A stretch of DNA of 64,000 bases from Spirochaetota bacterium (GTDB taxonomy: Bacteria; Spirochaetota; Spirochaetia; Treponematales; Treponemataceae), in the NCBI GenBank assembly GCA_023438065.1, contig JAEXRH010000012.1, positions 970,122-1,034,121 on the forward strand, written 5' to 3'. Position 1 is the stretch's first letter; every line of letters begins with the position of its first letter. Below are positions 19,315 through 27,537 of the stretch, in pieces. The notes under the pieces are model-generated. The model saw nothing but the letters and a program-made list of their open reading frames with translations. It ran no database searches and was not told the DNA's origin. A program made the translations under genes and the position numbers.

Positions 19315-20379
19315 CTAATCGGCCCCGGCCTCGCGCCGCGCGCCATTTCCGCCAAGAACGAGATATCGATCCGCGGGCACCCGCTCGAGGTATTCCCCGA
19401 GAAGCGGAAGGATCTCCGCCGTGGTTTCGGCGTTCTGTATCTTCATCTTGATGTGATGGGCGAACGAGAAATTGTCGCAATAATAAAAGAAGAAACGGTG
19501 CGCGCGGGAGATCTGGAACTCCTCCGGTTGCGAGCGCGCGAGGTGTTCGAGAAAAAACGACGCGACCTCGAGGTGATCCACCATGAGGCGTCCCTGATCC
19601 CCGCCCGGACCCGATACGCCCGCGTCACCGGCCTCGAGTGCTTGCCTGAGCTCGCGGAATATCCAGGGTTTTTGCACGGCGGCGCGGCCAATCATGAGGC
19701 CCGCGCACGGTACCTCTCGCTCGTACTCGAGGGCGTCGGTCGCGCTCGCGATGTCGCCGTTACCGTAGACCGGCACCGGAAGATCCCCCGCGAGCCGGGC
19801 GACGAAAGCCCGCCGCGCGGGACGACTGTACTTGTCGCGCCTCACGCGGGGATGAAGGGTCAGCATGTCGGCGCCCGATTCGACGAGCATCCGGCAGAAG
19901 CGGAGAAGGCGGTCGTAGTCCTCGTTCTCGCCGAGCCGGAGCTTGACCCCGAGTCTGCGGGACGCCGGCCGCCCGGGAGCGAGCGGAACCGCCGCGCCGC
20001 GGTCGATCGCCGAGCGCACGCGCGAGACGAGATTCGAGACCTCGTCATGCGGCTTCGACATCCAGGCGATCCCCGCGCCCGAGCGCGCGATATCGGGAGC
20101 GGAACAACCCATGTTGAGGTCGAGCCCTATGCCGCCGTACGCGAGAAGCATCCCCGCGGCGCGGGTCATCGATTCCGCCTCGCTCCCGGTCAGCTGCCAG
20201 ACCATCAGTTCCGGGCACGGTTCCGTTCTCACGTACCAGGGCTCGAACCGCCCGCCCCTCACGAAGGTCGGCGCGTGGATCATCTCGGAAAAGTATTCGT
20301 CGGGGTCGCCCCATCGATGGATGAGAAGGCGAAGGGCTTCGTGGCTCAGCGTGGCCATCGGCGCGAGTGCGAGTTTCAT
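19315..20379 (-). CDS. dus: tRNA-dihydrouridine synthase family protein
   Basis: 354 residues. TIM-barrel flavoprotein with LAPMATLSHEALRLL, GIGLDLNMGCSAPDIARSGAGIAWM (the cysteine is the catalytic proton donor position), LTLHPRVRRDKY and VYGNGDI...GLMIGRAAVQKPWIF. It reduces uridines in tRNA with FMN and NADPH. The P after the catalytic cysteine found in most Dus proteins is replaced by S, so it is somewhat divergent; subtype (A/B/C) not assigned. Start ATG 20379 begins the family-like N-terminus; no Shine-Dalgarno is present. Confidence 0.85.
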   Translation of the reverse strand: MKLALAPMATLSHEALRLLIHRWGDPDEYFSEMIHAPTFVRGGRFEPWYVRTEPCPELMVWQLTGSEAESMTRAAGMLLAYGGIGLDLNMGCSAPDIARSGAGIAWMSKPHDEVSNLVSRVRSAIDRGAAVPLAPGRPASRRLGVKLRLGENEDYDRLLRFCRMLVESGADMLTLHPRVRRDKYSRPARRAFVARLAGDLPVPVYGNGDIASATDALEYEREVPCAGLMIGRAAVQKPWIFRELRQALEAGDAGVSGPGGDQGRLMVDHLEVASFFLEHLARSQPEEFQISRAHRFFFYYCDNFSFAHHIKMKIQNAETTAEILPLLGEYLERVPADRYLVLGGNGARREAGAD

Positions 20380-20390
20380 AGGGTATCCCC

Positions 20391-20419
20391 ATTCTATCGG
20401 GTATATCTCCGGTTGCCAA
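20391..20419 (-). promoter_or_regulatory. dus promoter, leaderless geometry
   Basis: On the minus strand TTGGCA, 17 bases, TAGAAT, then 11 bases to the ATG. Confidence 0.6.
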
Positions 20420-20473
20420 CCGTCCCTCTCAAGCGGTATATTTGACGAAATATCGTACCGGAGGCAAACCGTC

Positions 20474-21688
20474 ATGCACGCACACGCAATCAGCGACACC
20501 GTCAGCGCGATCCACGCGAATATCGAGACCACCGCCCGCTTCGAGGGAATCTGGCCGATCCCTCACGGGGTTACCCTCAACTCCTACGTCGTTAAGGGCG
20601 AGAAAACCGCGCTCGTCGATCTCGCGAAGGACTGGGCCGGCTCGATCGCGCAGTTCGAGAGCCAACTCGCATCCATAGGCGTTTCCTTCGAGTCGATCGA
20701 CTACCTCATACTCAACCACCTCGAGCCCGACCACACCGCCTTCCTCCTCGAACTCCGCAGGCGTAACCCGAGCATCGAGATCCTTTCGACGACGAAAGGC
20801 ATCTCGATGGTCCAGAAGTTCTTCAAGATCGCCGAGGGCACGCGCGCGGTGAAGACCGGCGACAGCCTCGATCTCGGAAAAGGGAAAGTCCTCGAGTTCT
20901 TCGAGACCCCGAACATCCACTGGCCCGAGACGATGATGACCTTCGACCGCGCGGACGGAATCCTCTTCTCCTGCGACGGCTTTGGCTCCTATGGCTCGCT
21001 CGGGGACCGCGTCTTCGACGACGAGTTCACGGTCGAGGAACACGCGTTCTACGAAAGTGAATCCCTCCGCTACTACGCGAACATCGTCGCGAGCTTTTCA
21101 TCCTTCGTCGCGAAGGCCATTGCCCAACTCGGAAGCCTTCCGGTCAAGGTCGTCGCGCCGAGCCACGGGATCGTGTGGCGGAAAAATCCGCTCGAGATCG
21201 TCAACCGCTACGCGAAGTACGCGGGCTACAACACGGGCGCGGGCCTCGAGCGCGAGATCTGCGTGATCTGGGGCTCTATGTACGGCTACACCAAACAGGG
21301 ACTCGACGCCGTCATCAGGGGAATCGAGGCGGAGGGCGTGCCCTATACCATCCATCAGGTACCGGACGAGGACTCGAGCTTCGTGCTCGCCGACGCGTAC
21401 AAGGCAGCGGGCCTCGTGCTCGCGATGCCGACCTACGAATACAAGATGTTCCCGCCGATGGCCCACGTCCTCGACCTCTTCGAGCGCAAGCACTTCGTCG
21501 GGAAGAAAGCCCTCCGCCTCGGCAGCTGGGGCTGGGTCGGCGGCGCGAAAAAGGAATACGAGGAGCGGATCGCCGCCTTCAAGTGGGAAAGCGTCGAGTC
21601 CGTCGAGTGGCAAGGAGTTCCGTCGAGCGAGGACCTCGCCCTCCTCGAGGAACGCGGGAGGGAACTCGCGCGACTCGTCAAAGCGTAA
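20474..21688 (+). CDS. Flavodiiron protein (FprA family)
   Basis: 404 residues. The N-terminal metallo-beta-lactamase-like half has diiron ligands H82-x-E84-x-D86-H87 (NHLEPDHTAF), a further His in NIHWPE, Asp in CDGFGSYG and His in PSHGIVWR. The C-terminal half is a flavodoxin domain (IWGSMYGYTKQG FMN loop, MPTYEYKMFPPM). Such proteins reduce O2 to water or NO to N2O, protecting anaerobes. GGAGG lies nine bases before ATG 20474. Separate from divergent dus; followed by two hairpins. Confidence 0.9.
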   Translation: MHAHAISDTVSAIHANIETTARFEGIWPIPHGVTLNSYVVKGEKTALVDLAKDWAGSIAQFESQLASIGVSFESIDYLILNHLEPDHTAFLLELRRRNPSIEILSTTKGISMVQKFFKIAEGTRAVKTGDSLDLGKGKVLEFFETPNIHWPETMMTFDRADGILFSCDGFGSYGSLGDRVFDDEFTVEEHAFYESESLRYYANIVASFSSFVAKAIAQLGSLPVKVVAPSHGIVWRKNPLEIVNRYAKYAGYNTGAGLEREICVIWGSMYGYTKQGLDAVIRGIEAEGVPYTIHQVPDEDSSFVLADAYKAAGLVLAMPTYEYKMFPPMAHVLDLFERKHFVGKKALRLGSWGWVGGAKKEYEERIAAFKWESVESVEWQGVPSSEDLALLEERGRELARLVKA

Positions 21689-21700
21689 CAATATGCCATG

Positions 21701-21738
21701 CCGGAAGAGAACCTTTTCGCGAAAAGGTTCCCTTCCGG
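21701..21738 (+). other. Long stem-loop after the flavodiiron gene
   Basis: CCGGAAG.GAACCTTTT pairs with AAAAGGTTC..CTTCCGG; a 16-17 bp stem with a tiny loop and no T-run. Probably a 3' stabilising hairpin upstream of the true terminator. Confidence 0.6.
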
Positions 21739-21750
21739 CGACCATCCTTC

Positions 21751-21784
21751 CAAAAGGCGCCGTTCACCTCGCGGCGCCTTTTTC
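21751..21784. terminator. Bidirectional terminator
   Basis: AAAAGGCGCCG and CGGCGCCTTTTT arms around a nine-base loop; serves the flavodiiron gene and the convergent MATE gene. Confidence 0.85.
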
Positions 21785-21785
21785 A

Positions 21786-23156
21786 TTATACCCGCGCCGC
21801 GCCCTTTTCCGCGACGGTCGCCGTGATATCCCGTCTTTTCAGCCCGTCAGCCATGAGCGCTACGCACAGTGCCGCGACCGCGACGTCCATGACCGGGTAT
21901 GCGAGAAACAGGCCGTTGAGCCCCATCCGCGCGGGAAGGAGCATGATCGGCACGAGAACCCCGAGCGAGCGAAAGAGATTCACCCCGAGCGCCCGCGCGG
22001 ACTTTCCCGTCGCGAGAAAGTAGCTCGACGCGACGAACTGCACGCACGCGATCGGGAACGCGGACAGCGTGAAAAGGAGCCCGGTTGCGCAGAGCCCGAC
22101 GAGAGCCGAATCGCCCTTCGCGAAAAGACCCGCGAGCCGCGCGCGGAAAACGACCGCGAGGGCGCACTCGACGACGCATATCGCGAAGGTAAACGCGAGC
22201 GAGGCCAACACGGTACGCCTGACCCGGTCGGCCTTGCCCGCGCCGAAGTTATACCCGATGATCGGCTGTATCCCCGTCGCCGTGCCCTGAAGCGGCATGA
22301 TGAGGAGGAAGTACACGCTGAAGACCGAACCCGCGACGGCGAGCCCGAGGTCGCCCGCGATTGAGCGCACGATGTTGTTCGTCACGAGCGCGAGCGAAGC
22401 GCCGAGGAAGTGCATGAAAAAAGGCGCGACGCCGATCGAGAGGGTTTTCACCGCGATCTCGCCGTCGAAAGCGAGCGACTTCGCGCCGAGCGGCATGGCC
22501 GTTTTCTTCCCGAGGAAATGCGCCCCGAGCCAAACGGCGAGGACGGTCTGGGTCGCCACGTTCGCGAGGGCGATCCCGGCTATCCCGAGCGGAAACGCGA
22601 AAAGGAAGACCGGAGTGAGCGCGGTGTTTATCGCGAAGCTGATGACGTTCGTGAGGAGGGCCTTCCCCGGCTGTCCCTCCGCCCGGATCGCGCCGTTGAA
22701 GGTCGTGTTCCATATCGCGAAGACCGATCCCGGAAGGTACACCCTGGTAAACGAGAGCGCGGCCTCGAGCGACGGGCCGCGCGCGCCGAACGCCACGAGT
22801 ACCGGTACCGCGAAAGCCTCGAACACGACCGTGATGGCGATTCCGAGGACGAGGCCGAGCGCCGTCGCGCATCCGAGGGCGCGAGAGGCGCGGTCCCGGT
22901 CTCCCTTCCCGAGGACGATCGAGATGAGGGCAGAAGAACCCGTCCCGACGAGCATGATGAACGCGAGCTGGATCATGACGATCGAATTCGCGACGGTGAA
23001 GCCGGCAAGGGCCTCCTCGCCGAGAACCTTCCCGACGAAAACGTTCCCGACGATCCGGTTAAGCCCGTAAATGACCATGCCCGCGATAGCCGGCGCGGAA
23101 TACTTGACGACGAGGGCGCTCACGCGCGCCTCGCCAAGCCGTTTTATCCTTTCCAT
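21786..23156 (-). CDS. MATE family multidrug efflux transporter
   Basis: 456 residues with 12 predicted membrane helices in two six-helix halves, as in MATE transporters (for example IVGNVFVGKVLGEEALAGF in helix 1-2 and QPIIGYNFGAGKADRVRR between helices 7 and 8). It exports cationic compounds using Na+ or H+. The gene starts 13 bases after a TetR regulator and shares its promoter, so it is probably induced when the regulator binds a transported compound. Confidence 0.9.
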   Translation of the reverse strand: MERIKRLGEARVSALVVKYSAPAIAGMVIYGLNRIVGNVFVGKVLGEEALAGFTVANSIVMIQLAFIMLVGTGSSALISIVLGKGDRDRASRALGCATALGLVLGIAITVVFEAFAVPVLVAFGARGPSLEAALSFTRVYLPGSVFAIWNTTFNGAIRAEGQPGKALLTNVISFAINTALTPVFLFAFPLGIAGIALANVATQTVLAVWLGAHFLGKKTAMPLGAKSLAFDGEIAVKTLSIGVAPFFMHFLGASLALVTNNIVRSIAGDLGLAVAGSVFSVYFLLIMPLQGTATGIQPIIGYNFGAGKADRVRRTVLASLAFTFAICVVECALAVVFRARLAGLFAKGDSALVGLCATGLLFTLSAFPIACVQFVASSYFLATGKSARALGVNLFRSLGVLVPIMLLPARMGLNGLFLAYPVMDVAVAALCVALMADGLKRRDITATVAEKGAARV

Positions 23157-23169
23157 CGTCAGTTCCCCT

Positions 23170-23835
23170 TCATTGCCTTTTTCGTTCTATCATGTCCACG
23201 ACGCAATCCGAATGCGCGAGAAGCTCGCCGGCCACGACATCGACACTCTCCCCGCGGCACCGCTTAACGACGTATTCCTCGATCATGAGAAAAACCGGGT
23301 ACTCGTAGAGGCGAGCGAGCGACAGCGCATCGCGCTCGACGACGAGGCCCTTGCGCATCATCGCCGCCAGGGCTTCCGCGACGTACCGCACGCACAGTTC
23401 GCGATGCGCCCGCCACGCCGATTGAGCCCGCTCGTCGTCGAGACGCTCCCGAATGAGCACGAGATAGGTCTGGGCCATGACCGGGTCATCGACTCTCTTG
23501 CGGAAAAGCTCGATCCCCTTACGGAAAAAGCCGCGGGCATCGCAATGGCCGAAGATACGGTCGAAATCTCCGACAGCCGGCACCGAGGCGCTGAAAGCCG
23601 CGTTAAACCGCTCGATAATCGCCTCGAGAATCGAGTCCTTGCTCGGGAAGTGACTGTAAATCGAGGCGTCCTTTATCCCGACCTCCCTCGCGATATCCCG
23701 TACCGATACCGCGTTGTATCCGGCGCTCGCGAAGAGCTTGAGCGCGGCAGCGACGATCCTCCCTTTCGGGCTGTCAAGATCGAAGCAGGACTGCCCGTCT
23801 TTCGGTACGATCGTCCTTCGATTATTGTCATCCAT
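23170..23835 (-). CDS. TetR family transcriptional regulator of the MATE gene
   Basis: 221 residues. HTH domain at about 25-72 with the typical GRIVAAALKLFASAGYNAVSVRDIAREVGIKDASIYSHFPSKDSIL. The C-terminal ligand domain is divergent, as usual. It precedes the MATE gene in one operon and has a palindrome in its promoter, consistent with autorepression. The ATG at 23835 lies almost exactly where transcription should start, so the message may be leaderless; there is no ribosome site. Confidence 0.9.
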   Translation of the reverse strand: MDDNNRRTIVPKDGQSCFDLDSPKGRIVAAALKLFASAGYNAVSVRDIAREVGIKDASIYSHFPSKDSILEAIIERFNAAFSASVPAVGDFDRIFGHCDARGFFRKGIELFRKRVDDPVMAQTYLVLIRERLDDERAQSAWRAHRELCVRYVAEALAAMMRKGLVVERDALSLARLYEYPVFLMIEEYVVKRCRGESVDVVAGELLAHSDCVVDMIERKRQ

Positions 23836-23841
23836 GCATGG

Positions 23842-23870
23842 ATGCTAGCTAGCGTTCGCTAGCTTGTCAA
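23842..23870 (-). promoter_or_regulatory. TetR-MATE promoter with palindromic operator
   Basis: On the minus strand TTGACA (23870-23865), 17 bases, TAGCAT (23847-23842). The spacer is filled by the palindrome AGCTAGCG-TT-CGCTAGCT (23847-23864), the standard position for a TetR-family operator. A second perfect palindrome, TCCATGCATGGA (23831-23842), covers the start codon. Confidence 0.8.
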
Positions 23871-23960
23871 GAGTTGGATTTCGGTAAAAAATTACATTCC
23901 TCTACAGGACCAGAACGGCACAGAACGCTATCGTATGATATACTGTCGCCGGAGGAATTC

Positions 23961-24977
23961 ATGAAAACACCTACCAGGATAATTCTGGCGATGACGGCAG
24001 TACTCATCGCATGCACGGCGTGCTCCTCGCCGCGCAAGACCGCTGATACGCAGAACCTTACCTTTGGCGTTGCCGTGCAGACCGGCGACGTACTCACCCC
24101 CGCGTCGATCAAATTCATCACCAGGCATTTCAACGCGATCGTTCCCGGAGACACCGGCAAATGGATGAATATCCACCCCAAGAAAGACTTCTGGAATTTT
24201 TCCGATACCGACCTCATGGTCGCCTTCGCGAAAAAGCATAACATGAAGATGAAGCTCCACTGCTTCGTTTGGCATGACCAGAACGCGCCGTACGTCTTCT
24301 CGGCAAAAAACCGCGAGGACGCGATCGCCATCCTCGACGAGCACATCACCGGCGTCATGACGCGCTACAAGGGAGTAATAACCGAGTACGACGTCGCGAA
24401 CGAGATATTCAACGAGAACGGCACGATGCGCGATACCTTCTGGCTCCGCACGATCGGGCCCGATTACCTCGACGTCGCCTTCACCATAGCGCGGAAGGCC
24501 GATCCCGACGCGAAGCTCCTCCTCGTCGACTACAACACCGAGTACGCGGGAACCGCGAAGGGCGACGCGATGTACGAACTCGTCAAGGGAATGAAGGAAC
24601 GCGGCGTGCCGATCGACGGCGTCGCGCACCAGCTTCACTGCATCGGGGAACTCCCCTTCAACGAGGCGGCGCTCCGGGAAAACGTGAAGCGCATGAACGA
24701 GCTCGGGCTCTATACCTCGTTCTCCGAGGTCGACGTGCGGATCAAGGTGCCCGCGACGGCGGAAACCGAGAGAATGCAAAGCGACGTATACGCGACGCTC
24801 ATGAAGGTCGCGCGAACCGAGAAAGGCGCCGGAAGCATGTATCTCTGGGGCTATACCGACAAGGCGAGCTGGATACCGCGCGCGTTCCCCGGCTACGGCT
24901 CGGCGACCATCCTCGACGTGAAGATGCAACCGAAGGCCGCGTACCGCGCGCTCATGCTGGCGCTTGAGGGTAAGTAA
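23961..24977 (+). CDS. GH10 endo-1,4-beta-xylanase-like lipoprotein
   Basis: 338 residues. Signal peptide with lipobox LIAC (C18). The remainder is a GH10 TIM barrel: VPGDTGKWMNIHP (family GxxxKW), KLHCFVWHDQ, acid/base E148 in YDVANEIFNENG, and nucleophile E256 in TSFSEVDVRI. Both catalytic glutamates are present, although flanking residues differ from textbook xylanases (WDVVNE and ITELD), so substrate may not be plain xylan. Anchored to the outer surface or periplasm as a lipoprotein. GGAGG lies five bases before the ATG; a terminator follows. Confidence 0.85.
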   Translation: MKTPTRIILAMTAVLIACTACSSPRKTADTQNLTFGVAVQTGDVLTPASIKFITRHFNAIVPGDTGKWMNIHPKKDFWNFSDTDLMVAFAKKHNMKMKLHCFVWHDQNAPYVFSAKNREDAIAILDEHITGVMTRYKGVITEYDVANEIFNENGTMRDTFWLRTIGPDYLDVAFTIARKADPDAKLLLVDYNTEYAGTAKGDAMYELVKGMKERGVPIDGVAHQLHCIGELPFNEAALRENVKRMNELGLYTSFSEVDVRIKVPATAETERMQSDVYATLMKVARTEKGAGSMYLWGYTDKASWIPRAFPGYGSATILDVKMQPKAAYRALMLALEGK

Positions 24978-25033
24978 CGCGCGTTCGGCGGCGGCTGCCA
25001 CCGTATCGGCGTAAACAGCGAACCGTTTAATCG

Positions 25034-25065
25034 ACCGCCCGGAACCAAGCTTTCCGGGCGGTTTA
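25034..25065 (+). terminator. Intrinsic terminator of the GH10 gene
   Basis: CCGCCCGGAA / TTCCGGGCGG stem with a seven-base loop, then GTTTATT. Confidence 0.75.
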
Positions 25066-25479
25066 TTCATTCTCTTTCGTGAATCCCGAAACCGAACCGC
25101 CAAGGGCGTTTCTCGCCCGGACGCCATATCAAACAGCGAATCGAAGTCCGAGACCATGGACCCGCACCTCAATGCGCGTTAGGCGAATTAACGCGCGCCT
25201 ATCGTGATCACCTGCCGAATCCGTTCCCTTTCCGCCGAAAAACGAAGGTACACCTGTTCGCGCAGTGTCCTGGTTCATATGTTACCGGCCTTGGAGTAAA
25301 AGCGCGGGGCGAAACCCGACCGTGGAGTATCGTGACGATTAACGGATAGAACGGCGCGTCGCGCGCCGAGCGACGATACTTTCTGGATATATTGACTTTT
25401 TTTACCTTTTTTTTTATTGATGAGTTATTGTCGCCCTATTGCTTTCACGACACGTGAGCGTCATCAAAAGGAGAAAATA
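25066..25479. other. Intergenic stretch without a gene
   Basis: No coding frame, RNA or repeat recognised. Near 25385-25430 the sequence becomes T-rich (runs of seven and nine T) and contains a TTGACT box that could be the -35 of the next gene; the -10 is not clear. Confidence 0.4.
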
Positions 25480-27123
25480 ATGCATCAAAGAAAAACCCGC
25501 TTGCTTTCTCGCGATTCAGTAAAGCCTTTTATGTATTTTGCCATCGTTGGACTTATAGCTATTGGTATGCTGCCTTCTTGCGGTCAGTCATCGGATGCGT
25601 CAAGCGATGGTCCCGACGGAAACGGGTCGAACGTAATCGCGTTGGTTTCAGCTCCTGCAAACCCGAACGCGCTGGAAGCGCTAGCCCAAGTGCGCCTTTC
25701 GAATGGTCAGGATTTGACCCTTATCGGCGAAGAAACGGCGGACGAAATTGAATTTCGCGGTATAAGCGCGAAACGGGCCGATGGAGGGAAGTGGGTGTAC
25801 CTCACGGATCCAGATGACGCCGGAGCCTTATTCTATGGAGTAAGCGAAAGCGGCGTCAAGGAATCCAAGGTGCTAAAGTTCGATATCCCCGATACGTCCA
25901 CCATCGCCATTACCGCTCTTGATTACGATTGGACCGATGGCGAGAGCGTGGTCGTTGCCTCAGCCGATTTTGACGTCCCTGAGACCAAAAGCAGCGCGTA
26001 TCTCATGACGAAGGCCAGAAGCATTATCGAGGATACAACCGACACAACCGACGTTGAGAGATCTCTTTGGGACGCGTTCAGGACGGCGATTGATCGTAAG
26101 GCGCATTTTGTCGTCTATTATGTCCATGCCCTGGTCGACAAAATCAACGAGGAACTCGACTTGACAACATGGGACACGGTCTTACAAGGTTTTCAAACGA
26201 GTTCCGAGGCAATCACTGCCCTGGAAACGGCCCATGCAAAAGGCGATTTCGAGCCTGCGACGGTACTGACTGAACAGCAATCCCAGGAACTGACCCAGAC
26301 AGCCGAATCCGAGACGTCCATGGCCGATGGCTCTTCTTTGACCTCGCGAAAATCGGTGTTTCTTCAAGTAGTGTCCGGTGGAGATCAGGACGGATTTGCG
26401 GGCGCCCGTTTGGACGCACCCGTCGTGATTTCCGTTACAGACGACGAAGGCGCGGCGATAGTCGGCAAAACTATTACCGTAAAACAGGAAGACGAGACTC
26501 GAACCGATCTCGTGACCGACGAATCCGGGCGAATTACTTTCCCATGGACCCTGGGCGCTTACGTCGGCGATCAGAAACTGACTATCTATTACTCCGACAT
26601 ACTCGGGGCTTCCGGACGAACGATCATCATGGTTAAAGCCCTCGCCATTGGCGACGGTGATTATATGAGTTGCACGATTAACGGGGTGAAGGTTCGGTAT
26701 GACCCCGGCGTCAACCCTAACCGTTGTATGCTCAATAAATACCCGAGGCCCGGCGATACCGTCTTTCGGTACGAATTCCGATACCCCCTCGCGTTCGATA
26801 ACATGACCATCGTGGATAACAACTATACTGCCAAATTATGGATCATCGTCCCGAACCTCGGGGAGGGAAGCTATTCCACGCCCAATCAGTGGGCCCCAAT
26901 GGTCGAGGTCGATCCGTCCAACGGATTAAAGGGCTTGACGGGGTTAAACGGTGACCCGTATACCTATTACTATCAAAGCTCCCATCCGGCCACGGAAACC
27001 GTGAGCATCACCGTCCATGAGGACGCGACCAAGTATTGGGGCGATTTTTCCGCGTCGATGAAGGACAACGCTGATGGCGCGGTGATGAACGTAACGAATG
27101 GCAAATTCGTTAAAATGAAATAG
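25480..27123 (+). CDS. Large hypothetical lipoprotein with Ig-like domain
   Basis: 547 residues. Signal peptide ends LPSC (cysteine at about 35). Around residues 320-390 (PVVISVTDDEGAAIVGKTITVKQEDETRTDLVTDESGRITFPW) the sequence looks like a bacterial Ig-like (Big_1) domain; the rest is unassigned, with a beta-rich C-terminus. AAAGGAG precedes ATG 25480. Codon use is noticeably less G+C-rich than in neighbouring genes (many codons ending in A or T), and it is flanked by gene-free, AT-richer DNA, so recent acquisition is plausible. Function unknown. Confidence 0.6.
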   Translation: MHQRKTRLLSRDSVKPFMYFAIVGLIAIGMLPSCGQSSDASSDGPDGNGSNVIALVSAPANPNALEALAQVRLSNGQDLTLIGEETADEIEFRGISAKRADGGKWVYLTDPDDAGALFYGVSESGVKESKVLKFDIPDTSTIAITALDYDWTDGESVVVASADFDVPETKSSAYLMTKARSIIEDTTDTTDVERSLWDAFRTAIDRKAHFVVYYVHALVDKINEELDLTTWDTVLQGFQTSSEAITALETAHAKGDFEPATVLTEQQSQELTQTAESETSMADGSSLTSRKSVFLQVVSGGDQDGFAGARLDAPVVISVTDDEGAAIVGKTITVKQEDETRTDLVTDESGRITFPWTLGAYVGDQKLTIYYSDILGASGRTIIMVKALAIGDGDYMSCTINGVKVRYDPGVNPNRCMLNKYPRPGDTVFRYEFRYPLAFDNMTIVDNNYTAKLWIIVPNLGEGSYSTPNQWAPMVEVDPSNGLKGLTGLNGDPYTYYYQSSHPATETVSITVHEDATKYWGDFSASMKDNADGAVMNVTNGKFVKMK

Positions 27124-27129
27124 TCTTTC

Positions 27130-27165
27130 CGCTTGATCGGTTTCGTTACCGTGACCGATCAAGCG
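27130..27165 (+). terminator. Stem-loop, probable terminator
   Basis: CGCTTGATCGGT / ACCGATCAAGCG (12-bp perfect stem, 12-base loop) seven bases after the lipoprotein stop; the T-run is weak. Confidence 0.6.
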
Positions 27166-27345
27166 TTCCCGGGAAACCGCGAGTGCCTTCGTGGTCGTTC
27201 TCCGCGCACGCGTCGAATATGGCGCAGGGAACGGCTGTTCCCGCGAAGATCCGGATCATCCCCGAAACGGCGGGTATTCGGATAACGCGTACTGTCTTCC
27301 TTGCATAATGCGATTAAAGCGCGGAATCGGCCATTCGCGCCGCGG

Positions 27346-27455
27346 TATACTTACCGGTAGGCCTAAGCGAGGTCAAGTCGATTATTTGCTATACCTACCG
27401 GTAGGTATAGCAAAGGTCAATTTGAATTATCACTCTACCTACCGGTAGGTATACT
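27346..27455 (+). repeat. Array of three palindromes at 44-base spacing upstream of gpmI
   Basis: The core TACCTACCGGTAGGTA occurs at 27436-27451 (perfect), 27392-27407 (inside a 30-bp perfect palindrome, 27385-27414) and 27348-27363 (13 of 16). Centres are 27355.5, 27399.5 and 27443.5, exactly 44 apart. AGGTCAA also recurs at 27370 and 27414, 44 apart, so the array looks like decayed 44-base tandem repeats. The third palindrome overlaps a TATACT box (27450-27455) with a TTATCA 17 bases upstream, a possible gpmI promoter. Confidence 0.85.
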
Positions 27456-27537
27456 GCCCTCGGCTTATTCTTGTCGAAACAAAGAAAAATCGATACAGTA
27501 GCTTTCATACAGCAGATACACCACAGGAGACATAGAG

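Noticed and set aside
19943..20473. Longer start of the flavodiiron protein
   Set aside because: It would overlap dus on the other strand; GGAGG precedes the ATG at 20474 and the family starts there.
27385..27414. Transcription terminator
   Set aside because: The 30-bp palindrome has no T-run and recurs at regular spacing, so an operator array fits better.
27191..27448. Small plus-strand gene before gpmI
   Set aside because: No ribosome site, no family resemblance, and it overlaps the palindrome array.
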